From positions 1 to 29,563 of the forward strand of contig CAYFIR010000086.1 of NCBI GenBank assembly GCA_964343195.1: a stretch of DNA of 29,563 bases. Reading direction: 5' to 3'. The translations under genes were made by a program, and so were the position numbers. Of this stretch, positions 21,423-29,563 are shown piece by piece. The stretch's first letter is position 1. Each line of letters starts with the position of its first letter. Origin of the DNA: CAYVAP01 sp964343195. Lineage in GTDB: Bacteria > Bacteroidota > Bacteroidia > J057. The notes under the pieces were generated by a model. The model did no database searches, was not told where the DNA came from, and saw only the letters and a list, made by a program, of their open reading frames with translations.

Positions 21423-24059
21423 CTACCACCCCAGCTGCAATGAAAAATTAGGCGTGATGCCAATATCATAGCGCTCATATGTGCTCAATTCCCCGATGCC
21501 TCCACGGCGCATTTCGACCCAGGTGCCGCGCTCAATGGGGTTTTTGCGGTTGTAAAGATTCATCACCCCGATTGCTGCAGAAAGCCTCCATCTCCGACTC
21601 TCATTTTCGGGCAAATTGTAACGAATTGTTGCGTCGAGGTGGTGCTGTGGGGATAGCCTTTCGCCCAGATATTCTTCAAAAATCAGCAACGGACGCGGCG
21701 GACTCCCAGGTTCCGGTCCTGTCTGCAGGCTAAAGTCCACGATCTCGGTGTAAGGGAGGCCACTTCGCAGGTACCAACCAAGAGAAGCTTCGAATCCCTG
21801 GTAATTCCAGACATTTACCCAACTGAGCTGATGCCGCTGATCGTAGGCCGCTGGGAACTCACTGTCCGTAAATCGCTGGAAGTAGTAGTTCACCCGGCTG
21901 AGCGAATAGCTCAACCAACTGCTGTAATGGGGCCAGCGTTTTTTGACCAGCAGGTCCATGCCCTGGGCGATGCCATCCCCCACGTGGTAGCGCACCTGCC
22001 CCTGGGTGCTGACATCAAAGCCATACGCCAGTGAAGTCAGGCCCTTGAGCTGCTTGTGATAAACCTGCAAATCTATCACCCAGGAAACTGGCTGCCAGAG
22101 TAGCCCTATCTGTCCGTGGGTAGCGGCCAGAACCGGATCGGCAGCGTCGGCAGCCATAAGCCATATCGGCAGGTCAATTCCCGCCGGCTCCCCGCGCAAT
22201 TCGACCAACTGGCTGACAAACTGAAAGTACTGGCCTACCTGCCCTTGCAGGATCAGCCCTGGCCCCAGACGCAGCCACGCATCGGCACGAGGCTCCCAAT
22301 AGCTGCGTTTTTTGATGCCAAAATAGCTGTACCTCAACCCCAGATGTCCTCCCCAGCTTTCGCGGACTTTGGGTCGCCAGGTGAAGTAGCCCACGTGCAA
22401 CGGACTCTGATAATCGTCGCCTTCTGCAAGCCTTGGCACGCCATCGCCCCACTGCCGGATGTTGTACCCGACCTCGTAGCGATATCCCTGATAGCCAGCA
22501 TTCAGGCTCCATCCCTGGCGGGAAAGATACCGCTGATTCAGTTGCCACTGGTACTCGGCCAGACGGTTGTAGCGTAGCCCATCCAGGCTGGTGCGGTTCC
22601 CCTGCCCCCATTGCACGGCATACTGATAGTCTTCCTGGTATTGACCCCCGACCAGCAACACTTCGCTTCTCCAGCGAGGGTTCCATTCATGGCGGTAGCG
22701 CAGGCTGACTCCCTGAGATTGGGTCATAAGGGAATCTTCGCTCTGATTTGAGTTTCGTTGGTCGAAAATGGAATCCTGAAAAGCGTCCCGGCTTGCCATC
22801 AGCGCCAGATTGAGTTCGTCTTTCGGCGAAGGCTGCCAGTTCAGGTTTACCTGTCCATCCCAGAACCGGATCTGATTGTCAATCTGGATCGAGGCTGGCA
22901 GGTTGTAGGAATCCAGTCCCTGAAACAGAATTCCCTGCTGCACCCGCTGGGTATAGCGCTGATAAGTCGCCGTCTCCCACACATCATGAATGGAATGACG
23001 CAGCGAATAGGAAAACCGAAGTTTTTGTTCTTTCCCCAAAGCTGTAATCCCCTCGGTATGAGCCAGTAAGCCATTTATCCCGGCCCCGAATTGTGGTCCT
23101 TCATCTGGAGAGAACACCAGGGTCCCCATGTCGATCACTCCGGCAATCCGGTTGCCATTCGCAGCGTCAAAGCCCCCGCGATAGACTCTGGCCTGCCCTA
23201 TGGCCTCGGGATTGAAGCCGCTGACCATCCCGAAGAAATGGGTGCTGTGGTAGATGGGAATGTCTTCCCACAGAATGAGGTTCTGATCAGGAGCCCCGCC
23301 CCGTATGTATAGCTGCGAAAGTTCCCCATTCGGGCTGTTGACACCGGGGAGAAACTGGATGCTGCGCAATACATCGGCCTCCACCTGTCCGGGCAAATCG
23401 GCCATTTTGCGGGGCAAAAGTTGCGTCGCACGTCCCTCCTCGACAAGGTTGATTCCATCGGTGAGATAATCTGTGATGTGGACGGTGGTTACGGCAAGGG
23501 GAGTCGGCGAAAGCGTCCACACCAGACACCCTTTGCTCAGGAACTCCCCGACTTCCACATATTTCCGCTGATATCCGGCGTAGCTCAGCACGAGGGTATC
23601 CGACGGCGAGGCTTCGGCCCTCCAGTCAAAACTGCCTTCCTCATCGGCATTGGTTCCCTGCGTCCCATTCCGGAGAAAAAGAGTGGCCCAGGGGAGCGGC
23701 TCACCCGTTTCCGCATCAACCACCTGCCCACAAAATCGTTGCAGCAAGGGATTGGGGGCTTCCAATCGGGTAAGCACGACAAATCCTTCACCAATCACCT
23801 GATAATCAAGAGGCTGATCGCGCAACAAGGCGGCCAGCAAGGTCGGCATATCAGAGGCTTCGACGGACTGCGTGACGGTGAGTCCAGCCAGGTCCTGGAT
23901 CTGGTACGAGAAGTTCCAGCTGGAGGTCTGTTCCAGGGTGTGCAATGCTTCGCTGAGAGACTGCCCATTTCCAGGAACACGAAAGGTCTGTCCCTGGATT
24001 CCCAGGGAAAATAATAGGGCTACTCCTGTCCAGAACCACCTACGCCAACTCCTAATCAT
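21423..24059 (-). CDS. TonB-dependent outer-membrane receptor with STN and carboxypeptidase-regulatory domains
   Basis: The 878-aa protein has a signal peptide, an STN signalling domain (about 30-100, LSEALHTLEQTSSWNFSYQI), a CarboxypepD_reg-like domain (about 108-190, FCGQVVDAETGEPLPWATLFLRNG), a plug (about 210-320, including LRSIQFLPGV and LYIRGGAPDQNLILWEDIPIYHS), and a beta barrel ending in Trp (SLQLGW). It would import a large ligand across the outer membrane and signal through its STN domain to FecR. It overlaps the FecR gene by 8 bp, showing translational coupling. No SusD partner is present, so it resembles a FecA-type receptor more than a SusC pair. The ligand is unknown. Confidence 0.93.
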   Translation of the reverse strand: MIRSWRRWFWTGVALLFSLGIQGQTFRVPGNGQSLSEALHTLEQTSSWNFSYQIQDLAGLTVTQSVEASDMPTLLAALLRDQPLDYQVIGEGFVVLTRLEAPNPLLQRFCGQVVDAETGEPLPWATLFLRNGTQGTNADEEGSFDWRAEASPSDTLVLSYAGYQRKYVEVGEFLSKGCLVWTLSPTPLAVTTVHITDYLTDGINLVEEGRATQLLPRKMADLPGQVEADVLRSIQFLPGVNSPNGELSQLYIRGGAPDQNLILWEDIPIYHSTHFFGMVSGFNPEAIGQARVYRGGFDAANGNRIAGVIDMGTLVFSPDEGPQFGAGINGLLAHTEGITALGKEQKLRFSYSLRHSIHDVWETATYQRYTQRVQQGILFQGLDSYNLPASIQIDNQIRFWDGQVNLNWQPSPKDELNLALMASRDAFQDSIFDQRNSNQSEDSLMTQSQGVSLRYRHEWNPRWRSEVLLVGGQYQEDYQYAVQWGQGNRTSLDGLRYNRLAEYQWQLNQRYLSRQGWSLNAGYQGYRYEVGYNIRQWGDGVPRLAEGDDYQSPLHVGYFTWRPKVRESWGGHLGLRYSYFGIKKRSYWEPRADAWLRLGPGLILQGQVGQYFQFVSQLVELRGEPAGIDLPIWLMAADAADPVLAATHGQIGLLWQPVSWVIDLQVYHKQLKGLTSLAYGFDVSTQGQVRYHVGDGIAQGMDLLVKKRWPHYSSWLSYSLSRVNYYFQRFTDSEFPAAYDQRHQLSWVNVWNYQGFEASLGWYLRSGLPYTEIVDFSLQTGPEPGSPPRPLLIFEEYLGERLSPQHHLDATIRYNLPENESRRWRLSAAIGVMNLYNRKNPIERGTWVEMRRGGIGELSTYERYDIGITPNFSLQLGW

Positions 24060-24960
24060 TCTTCTGGCTTATGATCACCTGGTCGTTTGCTATGCGAAAA
24101 TCAAAGCTCCCAGTCCCCAGCAAGCTTAGCAGGGCGGTTTCCAGATCGCTGTGTGGAAAGCGATAGTTCCCCACTCCATCGAGGTTCACTCCTTCGGCCT
24201 GAATCGTTACGCCAAACTGACGTTCCAGTTCGGCCAAAGCATGAGCCAGTGTTACACCATCCAGACGGGTTATCCCTAGCTGCCAACTGGGTACATTATC
24301 TGCCTCGACGGATTCTTTTGCAAGCGACGTTCCGGCGATGGCGGTCCTTTCGCCGGGGCCAAGTTCTACCCGCTCGCCCTCGACCGTAACGGCCACCCGG
24401 CCTTCGAAACACTGCACCTGAATGCTCCCTTCACGGGCGCGCACGTTGAAGGCAGTGCCCAGCACTCGAACTTCGCCCAGGTCGGTAGACACGATGAAAG
24501 GTTCGCCTTTTTTCACCTCGAAGAAGGCTTCCCCCGCCAATTCTGCTCGTCTCTCTCCTTCCTCTACGGTGAAATCCAACTTGGACTCAGCGTTGAGGAC
24601 TGCAGAGGATCCATCGGCCAACTTCACGGTTTGGGCTTCCCCTGCTCCTGCCATAAAGTGCTGTTGCTGAGCACTTTTTGGCCACAACCACAGCGCCAGC
24701 ACCAGCATCACTGAGGCGGCTGCGGCTACCCAGCCCCAGACAGGCAGGCCCAAACTCCGGACCTTAGCCCCGGGCTGTTGCTTACTGGCCAGCACCCGCT
24801 TGAGCATGGCTTCCTGATCAAAAGTGGGGGGGCGCCAGCCTTCGGTATCGGCATACAGGCGTGCCAGTTCGGGGTATTCGGGCCGCTGCTCAAATTCCTT
24901 CTGCTCCTCGGGATTCAGGGTTCCCGCTATCCACTTATGTAACAGTTCGTCATGTGTCAT
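24052..24960 (-). CDS. FecR-family anti-sigma factor
   Basis: The 302-aa protein has a short cytosolic N-terminus (LLHKWIAGTLNPEEQKEFE), one membrane helix (about 72-92, LPVWGWVAAAASVMLVLALWLW), a periplasmic FecR domain (QTVKLADGSSAVLNAESKL, AFFEVKKGEPFIVSTDLGEVRVLGTAFNV) and a C-terminal STN-like/DUF4974 region (LDGVTLAHALAELERQFGVTI). It should hold the sigma factor encoded upstream until the receptor signals. It starts 60 bp after the sigma gene and overlaps the receptor start. Confidence 0.94.
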   Translation of the reverse strand: MTHDELLHKWIAGTLNPEEQKEFEQRPEYPELARLYADTEGWRPPTFDQEAMLKRVLASKQQPGAKVRSLGLPVWGWVAAAASVMLVLALWLWPKSAQQQHFMAGAGEAQTVKLADGSSAVLNAESKLDFTVEEGERRAELAGEAFFEVKKGEPFIVSTDLGEVRVLGTAFNVRAREGSIQVQCFEGRVAVTVEGERVELGPGERTAIAGTSLAKESVEADNVPSWQLGITRLDGVTLAHALAELERQFGVTIQAEGVNLDGVGNYRFPHSDLETALLSLLGTGSFDFRIANDQVIISQKND

Positions 24961-25020
24961 GGATTAATTTATTTGATGGTCAGCTTGAAGACCGGATGAG
25001 ACGGCAATCACCTACCTGGG

Positions 25021-25542
25021 TTAGCGGATTTTGGGAGAAATGTTGCGAAGGGTGTTGAGGGCATTGTAAATGCGTTTTTCCACCGCTTGCCGACTGATGC
25101 CCAGCATATCGGCAATTTCATGATAGGTTTTGCGATCCATGCGACTAAGGAGAAAAGCCACCCGCTGCTTTTCAGGCAAGGCAGAAATCGCAGCTTCCAA
25201 CGTCTGCCTGAGTTCTGATTCTTCCAATAAATATTCCGGGTCCTGACCTTCCTGTGGGTTCTGAGCCTGTTGATAGTGGTTGAATTTCAGGCGGACCTTT
25301 TGATGCTCATAATGATTGAGCAGCAGGTTGTTAGCAGTTCTGAACACATACCCCCGCACTGTTTCGTAGCCAACATCCCGGCAGTGATTCCACATGCGGA
25401 TAAAGGCCTCCTGCGTCAGGTCCCCGGCGAGATCAGTGTCCCCGGTCTTATAATACAGGTAGTTATGCAGCGTCTCCGCGTAGTCGCGAAACACCTGGGA
25501 AAAGACCAGTTCATCACATAGGGAAGGATCAGATTGGGGCAT
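25021..25542 (-). CDS. ECF RNA polymerase sigma factor (FecI-like)
   Basis: About 173 aa. Region 2 includes YAETLHNYLYYKTGDTDLAGDLTQEAFIRMWNH, and region 4 includes LPEKQRVAFLLSRMDRKTYHEIADMLGISRQAVEKRIYNAL. The size and sequence suit the Bacteroidota FecI-like family paired with FecR. I chose the ATG at 25542; the longer frame uses a TTG at 25572. It is first in the sigma/FecR/receptor operon, which it probably activates. The gene is divergent from the diheme peroxidase across about 130 bp. Confidence 0.93.
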   Translation of the reverse strand: MPQSDPSLCDELVFSQVFRDYAETLHNYLYYKTGDTDLAGDLTQEAFIRMWNHCRDVGYETVRGYVFRTANNLLLNHYEHQKVRLKFNHYQQAQNPQEGQDPEYLLEESELRQTLEAAISALPEKQRVAFLLSRMDRKTYHEIADMLGISRQAVEKRIYNALNTLRNISPKIR

Positions 25543-25572
25543 ATGCGTGTAATAATGGAGGCCAAATCTCAA

Positions 25573-25602
25573 TTTGACACTACGAAAAATAAAAAAAATT
25601 TG
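25573..25602 (+). promoter_or_regulatory. Candidate promoter of the diheme peroxidase gene
   Basis: TTTG at 25573-25576 and AAAATTTG at 25595-25602 match the Bacteroidota -33 (TTTG) and -7 (TAnnTTTG) boxes, with one mismatch and 18-bp spacing. The predicted start would leave a leader of about 65 nt before the ATG at 25675. The region is A-rich, so a chance match is possible. Confidence 0.4.
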
Positions 25603-25674
25603 ATCCCGAGGTAGGTATTAGGTCATCAGGTCGGTCTTTACGCCGAATTCTCCATAAAAACGACGACAATACTG

Positions 25675-27153
25675 ATGAAACAAATCACCCTGTTGATGAT
25701 GGCTGCCCTCACCCTGGTAGCCTGCGTAGAAGACCCCGACCAGCCCTGCGCCTCTCAGACCTGGTACCAGGATGCCGATAACGACGGCCTTGGAAACCCA
25801 GACGTAAGTCTTTCTGATTGTGAGCAGCCTACTGGCTACGTTGCCAATGCCGATGATGACAACGATGTCTGCGCAGAAAATGTAGATGAATGTGGCGTCT
25901 GCGGGGGAACCGGTGCCCCGACCTGGTACGCCGATACCGACGAAGATGGCCTGGGTGACCCTCAAAATACCCTCAGCGACTGCGAACAACCTTCCGGCTA
26001 CGTCGCCAATGCCGATGACGCAGACGACACGGTAGATGACAACCTATCCCCCATCGAACGGGCGTTTGCAGGGCGCATCGACCTCAGCAACCTCCTCAAC
26101 TATGCCAATCAGGCAGTGCCCAACTACATCACCCGCGACAACACCGACCGCAACGAAATTACCGATGCAGGAGCTACGCTGGGCTGTGTCCTTTTTTATG
26201 ACAAAAGCCTCTCGGTGGACAATACCATCGCCTGCGCCAGTTGCCACAAGCAGAAGGAAGGCTTCGGCGACCGCAGCCTGGCCAGTACCGGTGTAGCAGG
26301 CACGACAGGTCGGCACTCCATGCGACTGATCAACGCCCGCTTCGGAGACGAGACGCGCTTCTTTTGGGACGAACGAGCCATGAGCCTGGAGAGTCAAACG
26401 ACCATGCCGATTCAGGACCATGTCGAGATGGGATTCAGTGGACAGGATGGGGATCCTGGTATTAATGAGCTGATCGTCAAGCTGGAAGATATAGACTACT
26501 ACGAGGAACTGTTCACCTTTGTCTATGGCGACGCGGCCATTACCGAAGCCCGGATGCAGGATGCCCTGGCCCAGTTTGTCCGCAGCATACAGAGCTTTGA
26601 TTCGCGCTTTGACGCAGGTCTGACCGCTCGCAATGGAAATCTCGCTGCCAATTTCCCCAACTTCACGGCGGAGGAAAACCTGGGCAAAACACTCTTTCTC
26701 ACCCCTCCAGGTGGCCCCAATGGAGGTGGAGCAGGTTGTGCAGGCTGCCACCAACCGCCCGAATTCAGCATCGACCCAGCATCTCTGAACAATGGCGTCA
26801 TTGGGGTGATCGGCGATCCCGAATTGGCTGATGTTACCGTTACCCGCACACCGACGCTGCGCGACATGATCGATCCTTTTGGCAACCTGAACGGTGCCCT
26901 GATGCACGATGGCAGCCTGACAACTCTCCGCGACGTCATCGACCACTACAACGACATCAGCATTGACCAGGCCAATACCAATCTTGACCCTAGGCTAAGT
27001 GGCGCGGCCCCGGGTCCTGGAAATCCCCCGGGACAGGGCCAAAACCTCGATCTCACCGAGGGTGAAAAGGATGCCCTCGTGGCTTTCCTGGAGACACTCG
27101 GCGGCACCAATGTGTATACCGACGAGCGCTGGAGCGATCCGTTTCGGAATTAA
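25675..27153 (+). CDS. Diheme cytochrome c peroxidase/MauG-like lipoprotein with calcium-type repeats
   Basis: The 492-aa protein has a lipoprotein signal ending LVAC (C17). Next come two near-identical repeats (about 22-60 and 80-118) with DADNDGLGNP or DTDEDGLGDP followed by LSDCEQPxGYVANADD, resembling thrombospondin type 3 calcium-binding repeats. The catalytic part has two heme c sites, CASCH (C187) and CAGCH (C355), in the usual bacterial CCP/MauG order, with KTLFLTPPGG before the second heme and LMHDGSLTTLRDVIDHYN near the end. It would reduce peroxide or oxidise a protein or organic substrate in the periplasm or at the surface. The ATG at 25675 begins the signal directly, and a strong terminator follows. 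The partner substrate is unknown. Confidence 0.92.
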   Translation: MKQITLLMMAALTLVACVEDPDQPCASQTWYQDADNDGLGNPDVSLSDCEQPTGYVANADDDNDVCAENVDECGVCGGTGAPTWYADTDEDGLGDPQNTLSDCEQPSGYVANADDADDTVDDNLSPIERAFAGRIDLSNLLNYANQAVPNYITRDNTDRNEITDAGATLGCVLFYDKSLSVDNTIACASCHKQKEGFGDRSLASTGVAGTTGRHSMRLINARFGDETRFFWDERAMSLESQTTMPIQDHVEMGFSGQDGDPGINELIVKLEDIDYYEELFTFVYGDAAITEARMQDALAQFVRSIQSFDSRFDAGLTARNGNLAANFPNFTAEENLGKTLFLTPPGGPNGGGAGCAGCHQPPEFSIDPASLNNGVIGVIGDPELADVTVTRTPTLRDMIDPFGNLNGALMHDGSLTTLRDVIDHYNDISIDQANTNLDPRLSGAAPGPGNPPGQGQNLDLTEGEKDALVAFLETLGGTNVYTDERWSDPFRN

Positions 27154-27182
27154 AGTAGAAGTGGAGGAGGTATGAAGTATAT

Positions 27183-27222
27183 GGAGGGAATGAAGGTTTG
27201 TGGCCTTCATTCCTTCCTTTTT
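27183..27222 (+). terminator. Strong intrinsic terminator of the diheme peroxidase gene
   Basis: Arms 27183-27196 and 27204-27217 form 14 base pairs (one G:U) around a 7-nt loop and are followed by five T. It lies 30 bp past the stop codon at 27153. Confidence 0.9.
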
Positions 27223-27231
27223 GGGGGTGTT

Positions 27232-27266
27232 CTGGGCGAACCTGCGGGTCGCCCCTACCGGGATAC
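27232..27266. repeat. Dispersed GC-rich repeat, copy 1
   Basis: This 35-bp unit (ctgggcgaacctgcgggtcg onward) is repeated at 27379-27413 with a single base change, and a degenerate copy lies at 16576-16604. It can form a GC-rich hairpin and resembles REP-like intergenic repeats. Confidence 0.75.
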
Positions 27267-27344
27267 GGTATTGGGGCTGCCATACATGCATGTGCGTCAG
27301 AGACGCTAAGCCTGGACGTTTCGCTTTTCAAAAGCTCACGAGCG

Positions 27345-27367
27345 AATGCGACATTGTCGCATTTTTT
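27345..27367 (+). terminator. Second hairpin with T tract
   Basis: Arms 27345-27352 and 27356-27363 form a perfect 8-bp stem with loop att, and a run of six T starts at 27362. It is oriented to stop plus-strand transcription, behind the first terminator. Confidence 0.65.
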
Positions 27368-27378
27368 ACGGCAACCTT

Positions 27379-27433
27379 CTGGGCGAACCTGCGGGTCGCT
27401 CCTACCGGGATACTGGGCGAATATTATTCGCCC
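27379..27433. repeat. Dispersed GC-rich repeat, copy 2, plus adjoining hairpin
   Basis: Bases 27379-27413 repeat the unit at 27232-27266. Directly after it, 27415-27433 form a perfect 8-bp hairpin (gggcgaat-att-attcgccc) that abuts the GH28 stop codon. The combination resembles a small mobile or REP-type element at the 3' end of the gene. Confidence 0.65.
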
Positions 27434-29131
27434 CTACCAGGTAATGGCGTCGCGGGCGGCTCCTCGGGTTACCTGGACTTTGCTTTCGTCCAGGCCGTCT
27501 ATGACCAGGTTGATGCTGGAAGATAGTGGACCAAGTACGCGCACCCAGGATTCGGCATCATTGGCGAAGAGGACCGATTCCACGCTGACGTTTTGGGTGT
27601 TGTAAAAGGTGATCCCGGCTCCTTTTTGTTGGGTAAGCTGGATATCGCTGAAACTCAGACCATCCCCGTCGATCACCGTGATGCCATACTCGGTGTCGAA
27701 GGTCGCGTCTTTCAGCGTTACGTTTTGCAGGTTCATCTCAGGAAGTCCCTGGAACTTCGCTGCAACTTTAGAACTGGCCACGTTGATGCGTTCCATGTGA
27801 ATGTTTCGGAAAGAAGGGGTCTCCTCGGTAACGGGCATCAGGGTTTCGTCGCGGGCCTCGGTCTCGGCACTTTGACCTTCTTCCAGAATGGGAGAATTGC
27901 CACCGTAGAAGAGGTTGAAGCGAATGGCCTCGGTAGGGATATCGATCATGTCGATGTCGGTGATGTAAATGTGCTCCACTACCCCACCCCGGCCGCGGGT
28001 GCTCTTGAAACGCAACCCGACATCGGTTCCCATGAACGTGCAATGGGTAACACGGACATTGCGCACACCGCCGGACATTTCGCTGCCGACGACAAAACCA
28101 CCGTGGCCATGGTAAACAGTATTGTGCGACACGATGACGTTCTCGGTGGGCATGCCGCGACGGCGTCCGTCCTCGTTTTTGCCCGACTTAAAGCAGATCG
28201 CATCGTCGCCTACGTCGAAGGTGTTGTTGTAGATGAGCACATTCCTGCAGGACTCCAGGTCCAGGCCGTCGCCATTCTGCGAATACCAGGGATTGCGGAC
28301 GGAGAGGTTGCGGATGATGACATTCTCGCACATCAGGGGATGAATGTTCCAGGCGGGAGAGTTCTGGAAAGTCGGGCCGTCAAGCAGAACATTTTTGCAC
28401 TTGACCAGGCTGACCATCACCGGGCGCAGGTAGTCCTTGATCGCCTCAAACTGCTCGCGATGAGAGAGGTTGGGCACGTTGAAATTGTTGCCGCGGCTTT
28501 CAGCGTCTTTGTATTCCTGCGAAGGGTACCAGATCCGGTCATCGTCGCTGACTACTCCCCCGGAGGCCACAAGTTTGTTCCAGGCCGAGGGGGCCATTTT
28601 GCTCTTTTTGACCGGACGCCAGGCTTCACCCGAGCCATCAAACACTCCATCACCCGTGAAAGCAATGTTCTCAAGGTTGCGGCCATTGATCGGGGACATC
28701 GCACGGTAGGTTTCGAGTCCTTCAAAGCTCGTTTCCACCAATGGGTATTCGTCCTTGTTTTTGCTGAATAACACAAGCGCTCCGGACTCGGTATGAATGC
28801 GCAGGTTGCTGGTCAGCGTGATGGGACCTGTGAGCCATATGCCACGGGGTATGATCAGGGTCCCGCCGCCGTTGCCCGATATGTCTTCGATGGCTTTGGC
28901 AAATGCGTTCGTGTTGCTGGTCGCACCGTCACCTACTCCGCCAAAGTCGGCAATGGAAACTTCATAAGCTGGAAAAGTTGGAGCCTCCACACGAGGCATT
29001 TCGAAGGGTAAATCGGCGTATAGTTCGTCGATGGTAGGTCCTTCCGGGTCTGGCTCATTGGTAACTGGCGCCTGACAGGCAAATAGCGAAAGGAACAGCA
29101 AAACGGGAATTAAACGAATGGCAGTACTCAT
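27434..29131 (-). CDS. GH28-type polygalacturonase-like lipoprotein
   Basis: About 565 aa from the ATG at 29131, which opens a lipoprotein signal (LFLSLFAC, C19). The protein has the pectate-lyase-like start (VSIADFGGVGDGATSNTNAF) and a right-handed beta helix. The four GH28 signatures appear in order: NGDGLD (286-291, D288), GDDAI (D309, D310), HGHGG (H343) and RFK (374-376). These are the catalytic Asp residues, the supporting His and the substrate-binding Arg/Lys. It would cut alpha-1,4-galacturonan or a related uronic acid or rhamnogalacturonan chain at the cell surface. A longer frame to 29197 adds 22 residues before the signal and is less likely. Exact substrate, and exo or endo mode, cannot be told. 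Confidence 0.9.
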   Translation of the reverse strand: MSTAIRLIPVLLFLSLFACQAPVTNEPDPEGPTIDELYADLPFEMPRVEAPTFPAYEVSIADFGGVGDGATSNTNAFAKAIEDISGNGGGTLIIPRGIWLTGPITLTSNLRIHTESGALVLFSKNKDEYPLVETSFEGLETYRAMSPINGRNLENIAFTGDGVFDGSGEAWRPVKKSKMAPSAWNKLVASGGVVSDDDRIWYPSQEYKDAESRGNNFNVPNLSHREQFEAIKDYLRPVMVSLVKCKNVLLDGPTFQNSPAWNIHPLMCENVIIRNLSVRNPWYSQNGDGLDLESCRNVLIYNNTFDVGDDAICFKSGKNEDGRRRGMPTENVIVSHNTVYHGHGGFVVGSEMSGGVRNVRVTHCTFMGTDVGLRFKSTRGRGGVVEHIYITDIDMIDIPTEAIRFNLFYGGNSPILEEGQSAETEARDETLMPVTEETPSFRNIHMERINVASSKVAAKFQGLPEMNLQNVTLKDATFDTEYGITVIDGDGLSFSDIQLTQQKGAGITFYNTQNVSVESVLFANDAESWVRVLGPLSSSINLVIDGLDESKVQVTRGAARDAITW

Positions 29132-29266
29132 GGAGTAGCAATGATTTGGGTTAGAGGGAATGGCTGTGCATCCCTCAATAAGGGAATTTACGGCCAAAGG
29201 CAGTCTTCCAAACTTTTGCTTTGGGCGTCATTTTTAAAGAAAAGGGCACGAAGGGGGTGGGGAGGG
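29132..29266. other. Upstream region of the GH28 gene
   Basis: This 135-bp stretch should contain the GH28 promoter; no clear TAnnTTTG element is visible on the minus strand. No gene is supported. Confidence 0.3.
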
Positions 29267-29401
29267 GTATATGGGGTATATGGGGTATATGGGGTATATG
29301 GAGTGTATGGAGTGTATGGAGTGTATAGAGTGTATGGAGTGTATGGAGTGTATGGAGTGTATGGAGTGTATGGAGTGTATGGAGTGTATGGGATATATGG
29401 G
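29267..29401. repeat. 9-bp minisatellite, about 15 units in two variant blocks
   Basis: About 15 tandem 9-bp units. The first four read gtatatggg, and the remaining ones are mostly gtgtatgga, with one gtgtataga and a final ggatatatggg. Because the unit is a multiple of three, several frames stay open and give repeating tripeptides; none has a believable gene around it. The remaining 29402-29563 contains a small gggattttttccc hairpin and nothing else recognisable. Confidence 0.95.
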
Positions 29402-29563
29402 CAGGAAATGGGATTTTTTCCCTATGAACCATACATTTTCCTCAGCGCAGGAACTGCAAGACTCGGTTGGCACAAGCATACTGTTTCAACGGGCGTCTGT
29501 AGGTCCAAAAATGGATTTTTAATATGCTTCCTCTGAAAGTGTTATGTCGCCTCCCCGTTTCAC

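Noticed and set aside
27593..28771. 392-codon plus-strand frame inside the polygalacturonase gene
   Set aside because: It is antisense to a gene with all GH28 motifs; long antisense frames are expected at this GC content.
29141..29536. 131-codon frame with repeated Gly-Val-Tyr
   Set aside because: The repeat is a 9-bp minisatellite, open in several frames on both strands; no signal, domain or plausible start.

Overview
The window looks like chromosomal DNA of a free-living, probably marine or polysaccharide-degrading Bacteroidota, perhaps a Lewinella/Saprospira-type lineage. The grounds are: a TonB receptor with an STN domain in an ECF-sigma/FecR/receptor operon; Bacteroidota-type membrane proteins with an N-terminal Cys-rich head; weak Shine-Dalgarno signals; a few TAnnTTTG-like promoter elements; many lipoproteins; and secreted sulfatase, rhamnosidase and polygalacturonase. 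Species-level placement is inference.

Layout. 1-322: a (tcagaag)n heptamer array and foldback repeat. 323-4595: an NAD(P)-binding SDR-like protein, two near-duplicate membrane proteins on the minus strand, a plus-strand AAA_14/DUF4143 ATPase wedged between them, and a GNAT acetyltransferase. 4899-6790: a bacterial Ro60 (TROVE/vWA, rsr) gene followed by a second copy of the heptamer/foldback repeat and then an RNA gene. 7172-9553: a GH78-type alpha-L-rhamnosidase. 9569-16181 (minus): a three-gene RND efflux operon whose outer-membrane component carries an extra N-terminal ABC substrate-binding-like domain. 16316-20676 (minus): a coding remnant, a sulfatase, a DJ-1/PfpI-like lipoprotein, a metallo-beta-lactamase-fold lipoprotein and a stunted secreted-protein ORF. 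20760-25542 (minus): a Crp/Fnr regulator and a TonB receptor/FecR/ECF-sigma operon. 25675-27153 (plus): a diheme peroxidase lipoprotein with calcium-type repeats. 27434-29131 (minus): a GH28 polygalacturonase-like lipoprotein. 29267-29401: a 9-bp minisatellite.

The outstanding element is the RNA at 6644-6790, directly downstream of rsr and on the same strand. Its ends form a long interrupted helix finished by six T. Its centre holds the pieces of a tRNA in circularly permuted order: variable region, perfect T arm, 3' acceptor strand, a CTCG tetraloop, 5' acceptor strand, TA, perfect D arm. The anticodon arm is missing, replaced by the long helix. This matches the general design of bacterial Y RNAs (YrlA type), which bind the Ro60 orthologue and mimic tRNA. 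Protein and RNA together make a plausible Ro ribonucleoprotein for RNA quality control or decay.

Other points of interest are the OEP/substrate-binding fusion; a 14-16 bp perfect palindrome found twice (16453 and 20732) near a Crp/Fnr gene and two gene remnants; a 33-bp inverted repeat ending 4 bp before the ATPase start codon; and the mosaic divergence of the two duplicated membrane proteins. The secreted enzymes suggest use of sulfated, rhamnose- or galacturonate-containing polysaccharide, but no SusC/SusD pair or complete utilisation locus is visible.
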